Assembly (NCBI GenBank): GCA_963971225.1
Contig: OZ020268.1
Span: forward strand, 13,865,032-13,929,031
Length of the DNA stretch: 64,000 bases
DNA from: Melieria omissa
Lineage: Eukaryota; Arthropoda; Insecta; Diptera; Ulidiidae
Direction: 5' to 3'
Shown: one piece after another, positions 9,916 through 21,680 of the stretch
Layout of the letters: every line of letters starts with the position of its first letter
Numbering within the stretch: the stretch's first letter is position 1
Notes under the pieces: generated by a model
What the model was told of the DNA's origin: nothing
Database searches by the model: none
What the model saw: only the letters and a program-made list of their open reading frames with translations
Made by a program: the position numbers and the translations under genes

Positions 9916-12900
9916 TTCTTTGATCATGCAAGAATAACTCTTTTTTCGAGTTCACATCAATCTGAACTCAATATGTCCTCTTACTGAGAACGCCTAATAT
10001 TTTTTCGAACTCCAGTTGTCATTCACCTATTTAATTTAAGTGCCCAACCAACAAACTTCTTTAATTTCTTATTATTAAAACAATTGGCAAAATTTTCCAT
10101 CATCAACCGAAATAAATCAAGCAAATGTGCGTTGCATTAAAATGTGAAATTTATGCAAATGTTCTTTGTTAATAAATTATAATGGACTTTTGCACATTCG
10201 CAATTAAAAATTACCACACACTTCACTGAAAAATGACAAAAACCAGCAGCAACAACCAACGAAATTTATGTGCAATGCCGAAGCGCGCAACAACATTTCA
10301 TAAATTCCAATACGTGCAACTTGTCGACGGCAGCCAATAATTTCGAGCGCGCGCCAAATAATCATTTCATAATGGACTCGAACAATTTGCAAGCAATATA
10401 AAATGTCTGACACTGCAATTTGCCCATTGCGAGTGCGGCGAATTCCGCCGAGAGTTTGTGGTTTAATTTTTCAAAAATCGTTCATCCTTAGAATATTTTC
10501 GAATCAATGCGTGGTTGTTGTTGTTATCGCTATTGTCCAGTGGCAACTCCTATTGGGTTCGACATGCGCAATCGGCCGGCCACCCCGGGGATTTCAATTG
10601 GGGAAACACAATAACACACTCATAAATTGGCCGAAAAATTCATTTGTTTTAATGTCACGGCGCGGCGCACATGTCATTTTTCATAGGCGACCCCACACGT
10701 ACGTACGGCCGACAACCGTCCTCCGGACACCCACAACACATGCCAACATTTGCGTTGTCGCAAAACGTGGAGGGGAGTGTGGTAGGAGGTGGAGAAGAAG
10801 GAGGCTGACCGGCCAAGTGTTTGGGTTTTCCACTGCAAATCTCTAAAGTAATAAACCAATTTAAGTTGAGAAAATAATCAGCAAACAGCGGCAGCGACAG
10901 CGACAGGGGACAGCGGCAGCAGTAGAGACAAAGGCATCGATTGCTGACGGCACCACCAGCGGCGCGCCGACCACTACAGGCAACGGACACTTGATGCAGC
11001 CATGAGCGCTGATTGATGTTCGTCAGCAGCAAAAACAACAGCAATAAGCAACAACACCAAATGCCAATGAGAAAAACCTGCAGCATTCGTTTGTTGCCAG
11101 TGCTGGAAGCACTTCAGTCAGTGTACGCGCTGATGTTGTTGTTGTTGCTGCTGTTGTTCTCGTCGTTGTTGGCCAAAGGAATTACAGAAATTTATAAGCA
11201 CAACAGCGAAGAGGAGGAGCCCACACTGCCGAAACTTGTCAGAAATAATAAATTATTTGGACCAACACAGAACGGCATGCGCCGATATGTCTGACTCACA
11301 CTAACACACACACAGCCACAAACACAAACACGTATGAGAAGAAATGGCTGAAAGCAGCACTGTGTCTACAGTCGGTGATTCTTTAAGATCAGCACAGAAG
11401 TCGAGATTAAGATCTGCACGCTGCCAAGTTGATGAGTGCAACGCGATGAGCGGTGAGCGGAAAATCGGAAAAAATTGCAAATTGAATTTTTCAATTAGCA
11501 GCGCTGCTCGGCTCGTACAGATGAAGCAATTTGCTGCGCACGCCGCCTGCCGCCTTAGAGCTGGGCGCGTGCTCAGTCAGTATTAGACGCATCACATAGG
11601 CGGAGGCAGTAGTCATGACTGCATTGCACATAGCACAGCCTTCAGCTCAACGCCTCATTAGCGTCCGTCGAAGGTGTAGCGGCCAACTATAATTTGAGCG
11701 AAGCGATTTGCTCTTTAACGCTTGCTGAATAGTTTCACTGAACCCAGACCGCAGCCGGCACGCCACGAGATCGTCACAAAGCATTGCTTAAAAGTGCCAA
11801 CATGCCGCCACGAAACATTTAGTTGCCACAAATGTGGCAGCAGTAAATTTTAATGTTGGGAAAAGCTGCTCAAATATGCACAGCAAAAACTCAATTGTAC
11901 AAGCCGAAATATCTGAATTAGAGTAAAGTGGCCAACGGTTGCACAACACAGCAAAACAGAACAAAGCAGTGCAGTAAAGGCGTTGGAGTTGCCAGATGTC
12001 AGCGTTTGCTGAAATCCCAAAAACAGTGTTTAAGCTGGACTACTGCCCAACTTCTAAGATACTGTGGTTTAAGGTTTTCCTATAATTAAAACCAATTAAA
12101 TTATTAATTAAAAACAATTAACAAAAAACAGTTTCATTCAACGTGGCAACTACGCCTTGCCAGCACCACATTACCCATCCCCTCCCACATGTTCATGCAT
12201 ACTATATATGTATGTATCTCGTATTCAAGCATCATCTACACACACACACACGCACACAGACAGTGTGACAATCCGCCTGCTGCTGAGTTTGCCTCGTATC
12301 CTCTACAACTCCAACTTCAGCTTTAGCTCGAGTGCGACAAGGTGACAGTTGAAAATTGTGACCAACATTGTGTTGCCAACAGAAATGCCGACAACGCGCC
12401 AGCAACAACAACAACAACAACGACAGCAACAGCAGCCACAGAGCGGCCTGTGTTGCATGTGTTGCAGATGTGGCACTGCTGCAGAAGGCATCACAAATCA
12501 TTCGATTGGACACTCGCGTCGCATTCAAGTGCCGCAACTACTCACACAGACACACACACAAACGCACGGACACTTATAGTCGACGACGAGCATACGTTTC
12601 AGCGCAACGGCAACAACAATAACAACAACAACGGAAGCGACAGCGACAGTGGCAACAAGAATTGAGACAACGTGAACGAGTGCGGAAAAAAGAAATCCTT
12701 TCATGCCATCTTTGAAGCGGACAGCGCTTCATTGCTCCATTTCTTTGCGGTGCGCCGCCGCCCACCCGTCCCACTGATACGGCGGCCGCTACCTGCAACG
12801 ACGCGCCGCATGTCGCAAATGCAAAGCGAAACCCTAACAACAATAGAAACGCTTGTACGGCGGCGTGTGTAGTTTTTGACCAAAATGACAGAAAAACCGA

Positions 12901-13667
12901 CAATTCGGTTTGTTTGTGGCAATTTCATTGCTGCTGCTGCTGATGTTGTTGTTGTTGCTGGCATTGGCATTGCCATTGTCGTTGTTGTTGCCATTGTCAT
13001 TGTCGTTGCCGTTGCTGCTGCTGCTACGGCTCCAGCTTCGGCTACGGCTCCGTCTCTGGCTCTGGCTACTTCTTATTGACCATGTTGAGGCGGTCGGCGC
13101 TGTTCATTTACATTCCACACTGGCAGACTGAAAGGCTGGAAGACTGCCGGCTGAGCCTGAGCCACAACCGCGGCAGCGAACGGAAAGCGGCGCACGACCA
13201 CAGACAGCTGCGCCTCGTTCCATAGGTAAAGGAAGCCAGTATATTTTGGGCTGTCACTAGGATTCGTATGCAAACAGCAATAACAATAACAACAACAACA
13301 ACGAGAATAACGAAACAGTAAACACAATGAAATGGCATTTTATTTATGTTCCATGTTCAATTTCGGCCAGCAACAACTGTGCGCAGTCCACCCCTTTCGA
13401 ACGGCCCATCGAACGCACAAAGAAACAGACAGTCGCACAGACAAGCGGTTAGAGGACAGACATGCTGACAATGTGAAAATGAGTTAATAATGATGACGAT
13501 ATGCACCGAAAAACGGGTAAAGATGCTTCCCCGCACGGGCCGGCTGCATAATTTACTGGCGACCCATGTGCGCCTGTGATACATTTTGCTCTGCATTTTG
13601 TAGATATTCTCTTCGGTTTGCTGTGAATTGTGTTCCGCTTTGCTCTTCATTAAATGCTACACATGCG
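9916..13667. other. Non-coding block with CAA/CAG and TTG triplet repeats
   Basis: 9916-10200 is AT-rich. 10200-13650 is GC-richer with CAACAA/CAGCAG runs near 11020-11060, 12400-12440 and 12606-12630, TTG/CTG runs near 11130-11165 and 12928-13025, and CA runs near 12239-12255. These give low-complexity frames (poly-Q, poly-L, poly-V/A) on both strands. A frame from ATG 11016 to 11294 encodes a basic N-terminus, a leucine-rich hydrophobic stretch from TTG repeats, then an acidic stretch; it has no recognisable homologue. No conserved domain was found in any frame. Confidence 0.4.
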
Positions 13668-14021
13668 TTAACCCATTCAATGTCAGTGTCACAGTTGAGT
13701 TGACTGAAGTTGAGTTTCTACACAGATCGAGTGGGAAGTTTGTTTATACATGTATTCAGTTTTTTTATGGTATCACAATAAATCCTCTTCGAAGTCCAAC
13801 TTTGTATTATAAATACTTTGCTTTATAAATGATATTTTAATCTTCACGAAGATGTTTAGTAAAGTTTTTAAAATAAAAACTTAACCCAGCAGGCAACTTT
13901 AAATCTAATCACTTATTTAAAGATGGATCAAACTTAAGGTTGGAATTTGGAATTCGGTATAGGCCTACAATTTGCACAACAAAGTTAAAACTTTCCAGCA
14001 TTCAATACGTTTGTGATATAC

Positions 14022-14520
14022 GTGGGTGGTCCGATAAGTACTTAGCCTACAAAAGAAAAACGAAAATTTTGGAAAAGTGGCGATTTATTTCTCAACGTAG
14101 TCTCCTTTCAACTCGATCCACTTGACCCAGCGATGCTCCAACTTCTTTAACCCGTCTGAAAAATACGTTTTCTGGAGGCCTCCGTGGCGGCGATAACCTC
14201 CTCATTCGACTAAAATTTCTGCCCGGCGAGTGACTTTTTCAAGTTTGGAAACAAAATGAAGTCACACGGGCCAAATCTACGTACCGTATCTCCAATACGG
14301 TGGATGGGGCAGCTGTTCGTAGCCTAATGCGACCAATTTGGCGAATCACCGACCGATATAGCTCTTTTTCCATTTTTCTAAAATCCGCGGACACGTTTCC
14401 ACACGCGGTCGTTTCCACACGCGGTCAAAAAAAAACTACAAATCCAATATGGCTGAAATTTTGACAGTAGCCGTCTGCGAGGATGTACTACACGATAGTA
14501 AATTTCTCCTACTATAGTGG
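14022..14520 (-). mobile_element. Mariner remnant, cecropia-like 3' end
   Basis: Minus-strand translation gives, from about 14330 down to 14085, GYEQLPHPPY, then FGPCDFILFPNLKKSLAGQKF, SNEEVIAATEA and DGLKKLEHRWVKWIELKGDYVEK before a stop. These are the third-aspartate block and the C-terminus of a mariner transposase. Stops and frameshifts break the frame, and the expected SPD motif reads WRYGT. The segment ends near 14022-14045 in a terminal-repeat-like sequence (GGTGGTCCGATAAGTACTTA). The N-terminal half and the other terminal repeat are missing. Confidence 0.8.
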
Positions 14521-15262
14521 CACCATCGGGCGGTGGGGCTACACTTTCATGATTAAGTTGAGACCAAACATTTTAACGCAAATCGAGACACAGATCGTAT
14601 TAAAAGTCTTGGAATTGAAAAAGTTGAAATAGTTTTTGCCACTCCTTATAGAACTATACCAGTTACCAATGCAAGCCCTGAGCAAGCCCTTGCCTGGAAG
14701 TTGTAGTTGGGGGTAGACTATGATTAAATATCTCAAGTCTAGACCTTGATTTTCAAATGGCCTTAGGCCCACAGCCCAACCTCAGCTTAAGTCCAAATCA
14801 TTTTCAAATAACAACGTTTACCGTACTCTGCGTTTTTTTTTACCTTAGAAACAAATTTGAAAAGCAAATCCCAAACCTAATATCCCCCGAGGAATGGTCA
14901 CAGAGTAGGGCCCTTTATCGTTCCTTAGTTGTGGAGGGTTAATCGTGCAACGGTCTGCCATAGTCATTGACCACCTCCTTACGGATCCATAGCTCATTCT
15001 TATATGCAAATAGATGCTAGAAAGTCTTAAACTCGTTACATACACCCGTTACATGTCAAAGCGTTTGGTATTCGAATTTCATCGAGATTTCATAGCAAAC
15101 GCAAGTAAAATTGTAAATTATTATTTTTTTATTTCAATTAGAAAAGTTTATTGTGATAAAATGTCAACTTGTCAATGTCAAAATAAAACAGAGCTTGTCA
15201 GCTGCGAATGCCTTAAAGATATCTGCAAAAAAAACCTCAAGGTCAGCTCAAGCTCAAATGCC
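14521..15262. other. Spacer between nested elements
   Basis: AT-rich sequence with no recognised gene. It may be original sequence of the proposed 13672-17381 element. Confidence 0.4.
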
Positions 15263-15266
15263 TTAA

Positions 15267-15507
15267 CCCTTTCGGGACGGAGTTTAATTTTGAAAACCAA
15301 AATACTTTTGGTGAAAATGTTCCCATGCTATCAAAATTGAGACTACAAATTTATGTTGCATACTTACAAATTCTAAAATTATCGCTTATCCGAGGACATA
15401 CAATTCGAATAATCATTTAGCGCGGGTCATAAGATATTAATGATTATTTTGAGGGGTCTTAAAAACAAGACTTGCTGGGACGTATTATCCAAGTAGTCCC
15501 GAAAGGG
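15267..15507. mobile_element. TTAA-flanked MITE, family A
   Basis: Perfect TTAA duplications at 15263-15266 and 15508-15511 bracket 241 bp whose ends are perfect 12-bp inverted repeats CCCTTTCGGGAC. There is no coding capacity. This is a textbook piggyBac-like MITE, and the intact target site suggests a fairly recent insertion. Confidence 0.85.
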
Positions 15508-16086
15508 TTAAAAGCGTTTAAAAACTACAAATAAATATTTCCATTTTATTATATTTTAAGTTTTTGAATCAAGTTTTTTTTGTAATAGACGTTCATTTTT
15601 GTACTAACTCCCATATATGAGGGTCGAAAATGGCCCTAACGTAAGATTAATCGTTTTTTTTAACATACAGCTGCGGTCAAAATAATAGTAGTACGCATAC
15701 AACGAAAAGAAAATTAAGAAAAAATAATCTGCTTTTTTTACAAATATTTATTTTGTATTTTTTTTAACAAGTTATATGTGCTAACAATGCAATCATAAAA
15801 GAAAACTTAAGAATTAAACTCAGTTTGGTTTGATTTAAATTAAATGCGCCAAAAGCTCCAACATATGGACGGTCAAAAAAATAGTAGTTCGCTTTACTTT
15901 CATAAAAATGAAGCAAAAATTGTGTTTCATTTTTAAAGATTTAATGGTTAAATAGTAATAACGTAATTTTTCTTCAAATTAATATTTAGTTGCGTGACTG
16001 TTGTTCGCTATTACTGCAGCACAGAGCCGATGCATTGAAATAACCAAATTTTCATATCTTTCTCTAGGGGCGTGGTCTACTGCTTC

Positions 16087-16420
16087 TCAAAGTTGATTAT
16101 TATTTAAAAGATTATTGTGAGCAACTGCTCTCTTCACGTCACACCACAAATTTTTAATTGTATTGAAGTCTGGTGATTGTGCGAGCCATTCCATAACCCT
16201 AATCCTGCTCTTGCGAAGCCCCTTTCGTGCGACCTTTCTTGTATGCTTTTGGTTATAATCCTGTTGGAAGACCCAAAGCATTGGCGTTTTTTCACGGACA
16301 TACGGTAGCACGATTTCCTGTAAGATTCGTACACATACACATCGATCCATCGTTTTCTTGATCAAATAAATAGCGCCACCTCCATAAAACGTAAGACATG
16401 CATTTATTTATTCAGCATGT
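16087..16420 (-). pseudogene. Tc1-like transposase C-terminal fragment, left arm
   Basis: The minus-strand frame runs from the part reading FYGGGAIYLIKKTMDR (about 16415-16350) through VREKTPMLWVFQQD, MEWLAQSPDFNTIKNLWCDVKR and ends NNLLNNNQL. Only the region around the second aspartate and third acidic residue is present, and the third acidic residue is lysine. The truncated start lies in the hairpin at the palindrome centre. Confidence 0.8.
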
Positions 16421-16516
16421 CTTACGTTTTATGGAGGTGGCGCTATTTATTTGATCAAGAAAACGATGGATCGATGTGTATGTGTACGAATCTTGCAGAA
16501 AATCGTGCTACCGTAT
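16302..16516. repeat. Secondary hairpin at the palindrome centre
   Basis: 16302-16401 is followed, after a 13-base loop, by its reverse complement at 16415-16516. Then 16518-16557 repeats part of the first strand and 16571 onward the reverse again. The block order forward, loop, reverse, forward, reversed loop, reverse shows that one inverted repeat was itself inverted and duplicated. Confidence 0.85.
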
Positions 16517-16570
16517 TTCAAATAAATAGCGCCACCTCCATAAAACGTAAGACATGCTGAATAAATAAAT

Positions 16571-16854
16571 GCATGTCTTACGTTTTATGGAGGTGGCGCT
16601 ATTTATTTGATCAAGAAAACGATGGATCGATGTGTATGTATGTCCGTGAAAAAACGCCAATGCTTTGGGTCTTCCAACAGGATTATAACCAAAAGCATAC
16701 AAGAAAGGTCGCACGAAAGGGGCTTCGCAAGAGCAGGATTAGGGTTATGGAATGGCTCGCACAATCACCAGACTTCAATACAATTAAAAATTTGTGGTGT
16801 GACGTGAAGAGAGCAGTTGCTCACAATAATCTTTTAAATAATAATCAACTTTGA
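16571..16854 (+). pseudogene. Tc1-like transposase C-terminal fragment, right arm
   Basis: Inverted twin of the left-arm fragment. It reads FYGGGAIYLIKKTMDRCVCM, then VREKTPMLWVFQQDYNQKHT and the same IKNLW motif with lysine for glutamate. A deletion of about 30 bases after CVCM removes the RILQEIVLP segment that the left arm keeps. Confidence 0.8.
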
Positions 16855-17385
16855 GAAGCAGTAGACCACGCCCCTAGAGAAAGATATGAAAATTTGGTTA
16901 ATTCAATGCATCGGCTCTGTGCTGCAGTAATAGCGAACAACAGTCACGCAACTAAATATTAATTTGAAGAAAAATTACGTTATTACTATTTAACCATTAA
17001 ATCTTTAAAAATGAAACACAATTTTTGCTTCATTTTTATGAAAGTAAAGCGAACTACTATTTTTTTGACCGTCCATATGTTGGAGCTTTTGGCGCATTTA
17101 ATTTAAATCAAACCAAACTGAGTTTAATTCTTAAGTTTTCTTTTATGATTGCATTGTTAACACATATAACTTGTTAAAAAAAATACAAAGTAAAAATTTG
17201 TAAAGAAAAGCAGATTATTTTTTCTTAATTTTCTTTTCGTTGTACGCGTACTACTATTATTTTGACCGCAACTGTAGGTCTACGGTTAACAAGTGCCAGC
17301 TCAGGTTTAAACTCAACTTATACCGAAGTACCATGTTTCAGCTCGAGTAATTCATATTTGTCTACATTGGCAACGAATGGGTTAA

Positions 17386-19071
17386 AAGTGTCAAATGTTC
17401 AAATCTTAAAGCGATGCCACTGAAGGTCTGCCTCCGAGTAAATAGAGTTGCCGCTTAGCACAAACACAAAAACACACATACTATACACACACACGCACTC
17501 AACAACAACAATGCCAGCATTGGTTTGGGCAACACATTATCGTTGAAAGGGGATAAGCCACAAATAATTCGATTATGAGCGTCTGCAAAAAACTGCATCC
17601 CAGCACTCGTTGTCGAAGACAATAAAATATCGCAGCATCATCGACGAGGGTCTTGGCAATGGCCGGGAAATGTGCTCGGTGACAATGACCCGGTGTGGCG
17701 CTGAGTGAGTGCATTAGCTTTTGTCTCGCCCCAGTGCCGTAAGTGCGTACGTTTAGTATTTCAAGTATGTGTGTACAAGTATGTGTGCCTATGTGTATTT
17801 GCCGTAGTGACTGCGCTTTGCATAGGTCCCCTGGGTAATGCCGGCGCATACCTACAACACGCACTCACACACACACACCGACTGGATTGCAATCAATGCC
17901 GGGCAATCGACGCAATCCCCTCGTTTATCGTAAAAGCCATTTGGCATTTTTGTGCTGCAATCACTTGCCAGCAGATGCATGCAACGGCATTACGTGCAGC
18001 AACACCCCACACGCACACTAACACACCACCACCACTGCAGAACAATGCACTCCGTTCCGCCCACCTACGCCGATAAAATTAGGTAATAATAATTCGGCAA
18101 AATCTCTGCGTGCCATCGACATTTATTCTACGCCATCACACCAACCCCCCCAATGCCAACTGGCAGTGTAATATTTTAATCCCCCTGGGGACGGACGCCG
18201 TCCCGCCTTCCGACTTTAGTCACTTTCTGCAAAATAAAGTGTAATAAAATGCGACTCGAATCGAGCGTACGAAAGCAAAAGTGGATATAAAACAAATGAA
18301 TTTTTTGCCCATTTGATTCTGTTACAGCAGCGCATTGGTAGTCCTTGCGTTGGTTACGGCAGCGCCAGAGCTCCTGACCCGTATTGTCACGTTCCACGCG
18401 GCGCCGCCATCCCCATTCGTCGGCGCTCTCTCGGGCACTTCGTGTGATTTTTCAAATTAGTGTCATTATCATTAAAAATGTGCGAAGCGTAAGATGAGTT
18501 GGAATTCCTTATCGCGCCGCGAACAATGGCATTTCGTGCCACCACCGCGCGACAGCAACAGCGACAGCGACAGCCACACCACCGTTGTCTGCTATCGCAG
18601 CGCGCAGGGCGTTTGATATATTTCGCCCGGCGCTATTTTGACTTTAATTTGTGGAATGCAGCACAATTAAAATAAACAAAGTGCCCGACACTCGACTCGT
18701 TACAAGGTACGCGAACGCGTCGCACAAGGCCAACAGAGAGCAGTCAGCGCGTCGCACGCACTGTGCCGGCCATCTTATCGCGACGGCAGGCGGCGCGGAG
18801 CAACTCATTAAAATTTTACTGCCACTCTTTCTGGGCTGAAGGAAAAAACAAAACGGCGGCTAGGTAGCGCCAGAAGCGCGTGGAAACGCTGAAATTAATT
18901 GAGCAAGCGGCGCACAATGAAAACGAAGTAAATCACTTGGAATTGTTAATTAAAAAGCTGCCGGGCATAGCTTAAAGCTGCCCCGCTCGCCACGCGTACA
19001 GGTCCTCGATTTTCGTACCAGTCCTCGTAATCATAGTTTATGGTGGCACGCATCGGGTTTGTGTTTGCACT
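17386..19071. other. Non-coding block with CA tracts
   Basis: GC-richer from 17460 to 19000, with CA runs near 17462-17495 and 17862-17880. Frames on both strands are short and share no family motif. Nothing else is recognised. Confidence 0.4.
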
Positions 19072-19075
19072 TTAA

Positions 19076-19670
19076 CCCATTTTCGGCCGCTACCAGAAAT
19101 AGCCAATATTTTTGTAATTCCTTTTAAGGACTTACATTTAGGACCTTAATCAAGAATATTTTTGGATTTTTTTGGTGTTTTTTTTTTACAAATTTTTTTT
19201 TATAAATTAATAAAAATTCAATTTCAAATAAAAACAAATATATTTGTACATAGTTTTAGTCAAATAATAATCAAGAATGAAAACAAACAATTGTTGGCTT
19301 ACATATGTACATACATGACGACTTCTGGTACGCGGTGCTGAGAGGTAAAAATATTTTCATAATCTTATGGATATCAATTGATTATGGTAATTTGGTCTTT
19401 AGGCTTCGTAAATAATCAATAATAAATCAATAATTTAAAAAGGTTATATATTTTTCAGAATATTCAAAATATGACTACAAAAATGCTTTTTTTCGTGCCT
19501 TCGCCAACATCTCTAAAATTAGCTTTAAAAACAAAAAATATTATTTCGAGGGGTTACCAAAAGACCAAAGCTATTTTATGCATCAAAAGTTCAAAGATAT
19601 AATGTCTAAGTGCAGAGCTACTCTCCTTCAAAGTGGCTGGTCGAAAAATCGACCAGCGGCCGAAAATGGG
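19076..19670. mobile_element. TTAA-flanked MITE, family E
   Basis: TTAA at 19072-19075 and 19671-19674 brackets 595 bp ending in perfect 16-bp inverted repeats CCCATTTTCGGCCGCT. Next to the right end, 19636-19657 is a hairpin (GCTGGTCGA, four A, TCGACCAGC). AT-rich interior with no transposase. Confidence 0.88.
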
Positions 19671-19674
19671 TTAA

Positions 19675-20308
19675 GTGGATATTAGAAATTTCAGCAATGG
19701 CGCTTTTAATGACTTTCGGGCCATTGAAATTGAAATTACCGAATGCATGGCTCGTATTGCATGTGAAAAATGCTATAGTTAGATTCGAGTATATGGACAC
19801 ATTGTGAGTTGTCCTTTGCCCAGTAATAGCCCCTTTTTTTTTGTCAGAACAATCTAGCAACACTTAGCAGCACTCAGACAGAAATAAGTTCACTGAGCTG
19901 CAAGTTGAAGGACCGTTTTACAGTTTTTTGAAATTTACCTGACCCGACCTCTGTATGAATCTGACTCAATCCTGCACATCACATCCTCCTCAGCACTTCA
20001 ATGCCAAATGTCAAAACTTGACTCGGATGTATGGGAAAACCTTATAAATACTTTGCCATGATCAGCTCTACGATCATGTAGAATTGTTATATTCTGCGCT
20101 ATTAACCTTTCAGAAATCTCCTTAATACGTGTAAAAATTTCATTATTCTCGCTTCATTGATTTTGTATATTTTTATTATTTAAAATACTGACACTCAAAT
20201 TATAATTTTTGTATTTTATGAGAATCGCAGTTTCCGCCTTTTTTAATAACTTTCGAACCAATGAAGGTAGAGTAATGAAATTGACACTTGATCAATGAGA
20301 TTTTGGGG
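19675..20308. other. Intergenic spacer
   Basis: AT-rich. No gene or repeat is recognised. Confidence 0.4.
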
Positions 20309-20312
20309 TTAA

Positions 20313-20822
20313 TCCTTTCGCTATTTTGTTGCCATATGGCAACATGCTACTTTGTTGACGTCTGCATCCTCTATGGATGCAAGAATTCATTTTTTTGATA
20401 GTCTTAAGAATAAGTAGTTTGAAGTTTTAGGAAAAATACGAAATTAATAAACTGAATATTTAAGTTTAAAGAAGAAAAGTATACACGTTTGTTTAATGGT
20501 ATATCTTGACATAGTAAAGGAAGAAGAAGCAGAAAAAATGAAGGAACTTTTTAATTTGACGTTTTCTTTCAATTTAGATACTTTTTGTTTTAATTTTGGC
20601 TGAAGTAAATGAAGTAATATTCAAATTTTCGTTCTGCGTAAAAAGTTGTATGTTTAATTAACTTACAGCCACAACGATGTGGTTTCTCTCATAGAAAAAC
20701 ACTCTGAAATACAGAGTCCGAGTATAAAAATAAAAAAATTTCTTATGGAATGTTGGTAATATCACCACATAGAAACCTAAGACGTGAAATTAAAAATTTT
20801 AACTTTGCCCAGTAAACTTACT
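20313..20822 (+). mobile_element. TTAA-flanked MITE, family B, copy 2 (right end lost)
   Basis: Starts after TTAA (20309-20312) with TCCTTTCGCTATTTTGTTGC and aligns along most of its length with 25615-26098 (shared GCCATATGG, AAGTTTTAGGAAAAATACG, CACAACGATGTG and ACTTTGCCCAGTAAA-type blocks). The final terminal repeat is missing after about 20820. Same orientation as copy 1. Confidence 0.8.
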
Positions 20823-21680
20823 TTTTAAGAAAATTCTATATAAATTTTCAAGCATATTAAAAAAAATTATTATTATTAATATTTTCAAAAAACCATTTTC
20901 ATATCTTTTTTTAACAAATAGATAAAAAATCAATTTTATTTAAATTCTTGAGCCTTTGAACTTTCATGCATTTTGATTTTTGGTTTGTAGAAAGTTGACA
21001 AAACACTTGAAAACGTCACAAACCCGATCGTATGGGAGACGCCCTGTGGTGGTGAATTTCTGAACCTTAATTAATTTTGTATTTTTTTTACTCAAGAATG
21101 TTGGCGATCGCTAAATAAATCATTGAAATGGGTTCAGTAGTTTCCGAGATACAATGTTTTCTTGCTTACTTAACTACTACATTCACAAGTGGGGAGCCAA
21201 TGGCATAGAAAATGGTCAATTTTGTATGGCAGCCCCCTTAAGACTTGAAGTTAGCGGGTAGGTATGTTTGGAAGAAACATTCACAAGAGAAAATAAATGG
21301 GTGTCAGTCCTACATTTGATACATCTGGGAGCAACCTGGGAGAAATGGGAGCCCATTTTATAAAAACGTCCATTTTGTATGGGAGCCCCATTAAAGGTTG
21401 GAGATAGGGGATGATTATGTTTGAAAGAAATGTTCAGTAGAGAAAACTAGTGGGGGTCATTCATATATTTTAAGCCTCCAAGAGCAACTTCTGACCAGCT
21501 GTGGAGCAATTTGTCGAATTTGCAAGCTTTTTTGTGAACTTTGACCTCGATGCGACGACACTTAGCCCCACCCTAGCTCCAAAATTGTTTGGCTCATGCA
21601 CTTTTTCACCAAACCACATAAAATGAGAGGCTTCGTAGCATCGAAATCGAAAAATCGTGCACTAAATCCAGTCTAATGTA
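20823..21680. repeat. AT-rich spacer with an internally repeated dispersed sequence
   Basis: From about 21189 to 21480 a unit of roughly 160 bases occurs twice. Both units carry ATTTTGTATGG, AGCCCC, TATGTTTG and AAGAAA at matching spacing, with moderate divergence. The rest of the segment shows nothing recognisable. This looks like a fragment of a dispersed repeat; no coding sequence was seen. Confidence 0.45.

Larger units (their letters stand above)
15668..17274. mobile_element. Tc1-like element rearranged into a giant palindrome
   Basis: TA at 15666-15667 and 17275-17276 brackets 1607 bp that begin CAGCTGCGGTCAAAATAA and end with its near-exact reverse complement. The arms, about 15668-16456 and 16516-17274, are near-identical inverted copies around a spacer of about 60 bases. 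The right arm lacks about 30 bases present in the left. Each arm encodes the same C-terminal part of a Tc1 transposase: MLWVFQQDYNQKHTRKVA with the second aspartate, then SPDFNTIKNLW, where the catalytic glutamate of SPDLNPIENLW is lysine. The N-terminal DNA-binding domain and first aspartate are absent from both arms, so no active enzyme can be made. Confidence 0.88.
13672..17381. mobile_element. Possible old TTAA-flanked element containing nested insertions
   Basis: TTAA at 13668-13671 is followed by CCCATTCAATGTCAGTG, and TTAA at 17382-17385 is preceded by the reverse complement of CCCATTCGTTGCCAATG. A second shared block, AAGTTGAGTTT, lies about 37 bases inside the left end and 60 inside the right end in inverted orientation. 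The interior contains a mariner remnant (14022-14520), a MITE (15267-15507) and the Tc1 palindrome (15668-17274), so about 1.3 kb would be original sequence. No piggyBac transposase is recognisable. The pairing could be coincidence. Confidence 0.35.

Noticed and set aside
11016..11294. ATG frame with a leucine-rich hydrophobic stretch resembling a signal anchor
   Set aside because: The hydrophobic part comes from a TTG/CTG repeat; no downstream domain or clear splice partner was found.
12342..12665. Poly-Q, poly-N and poly-T frames
   Set aside because: Simple translation of CAA/CAG repeats in all three frames.
13881..13890. Another TTAACCC element end
   Set aside because: No partner with an inverted sequence could be found.
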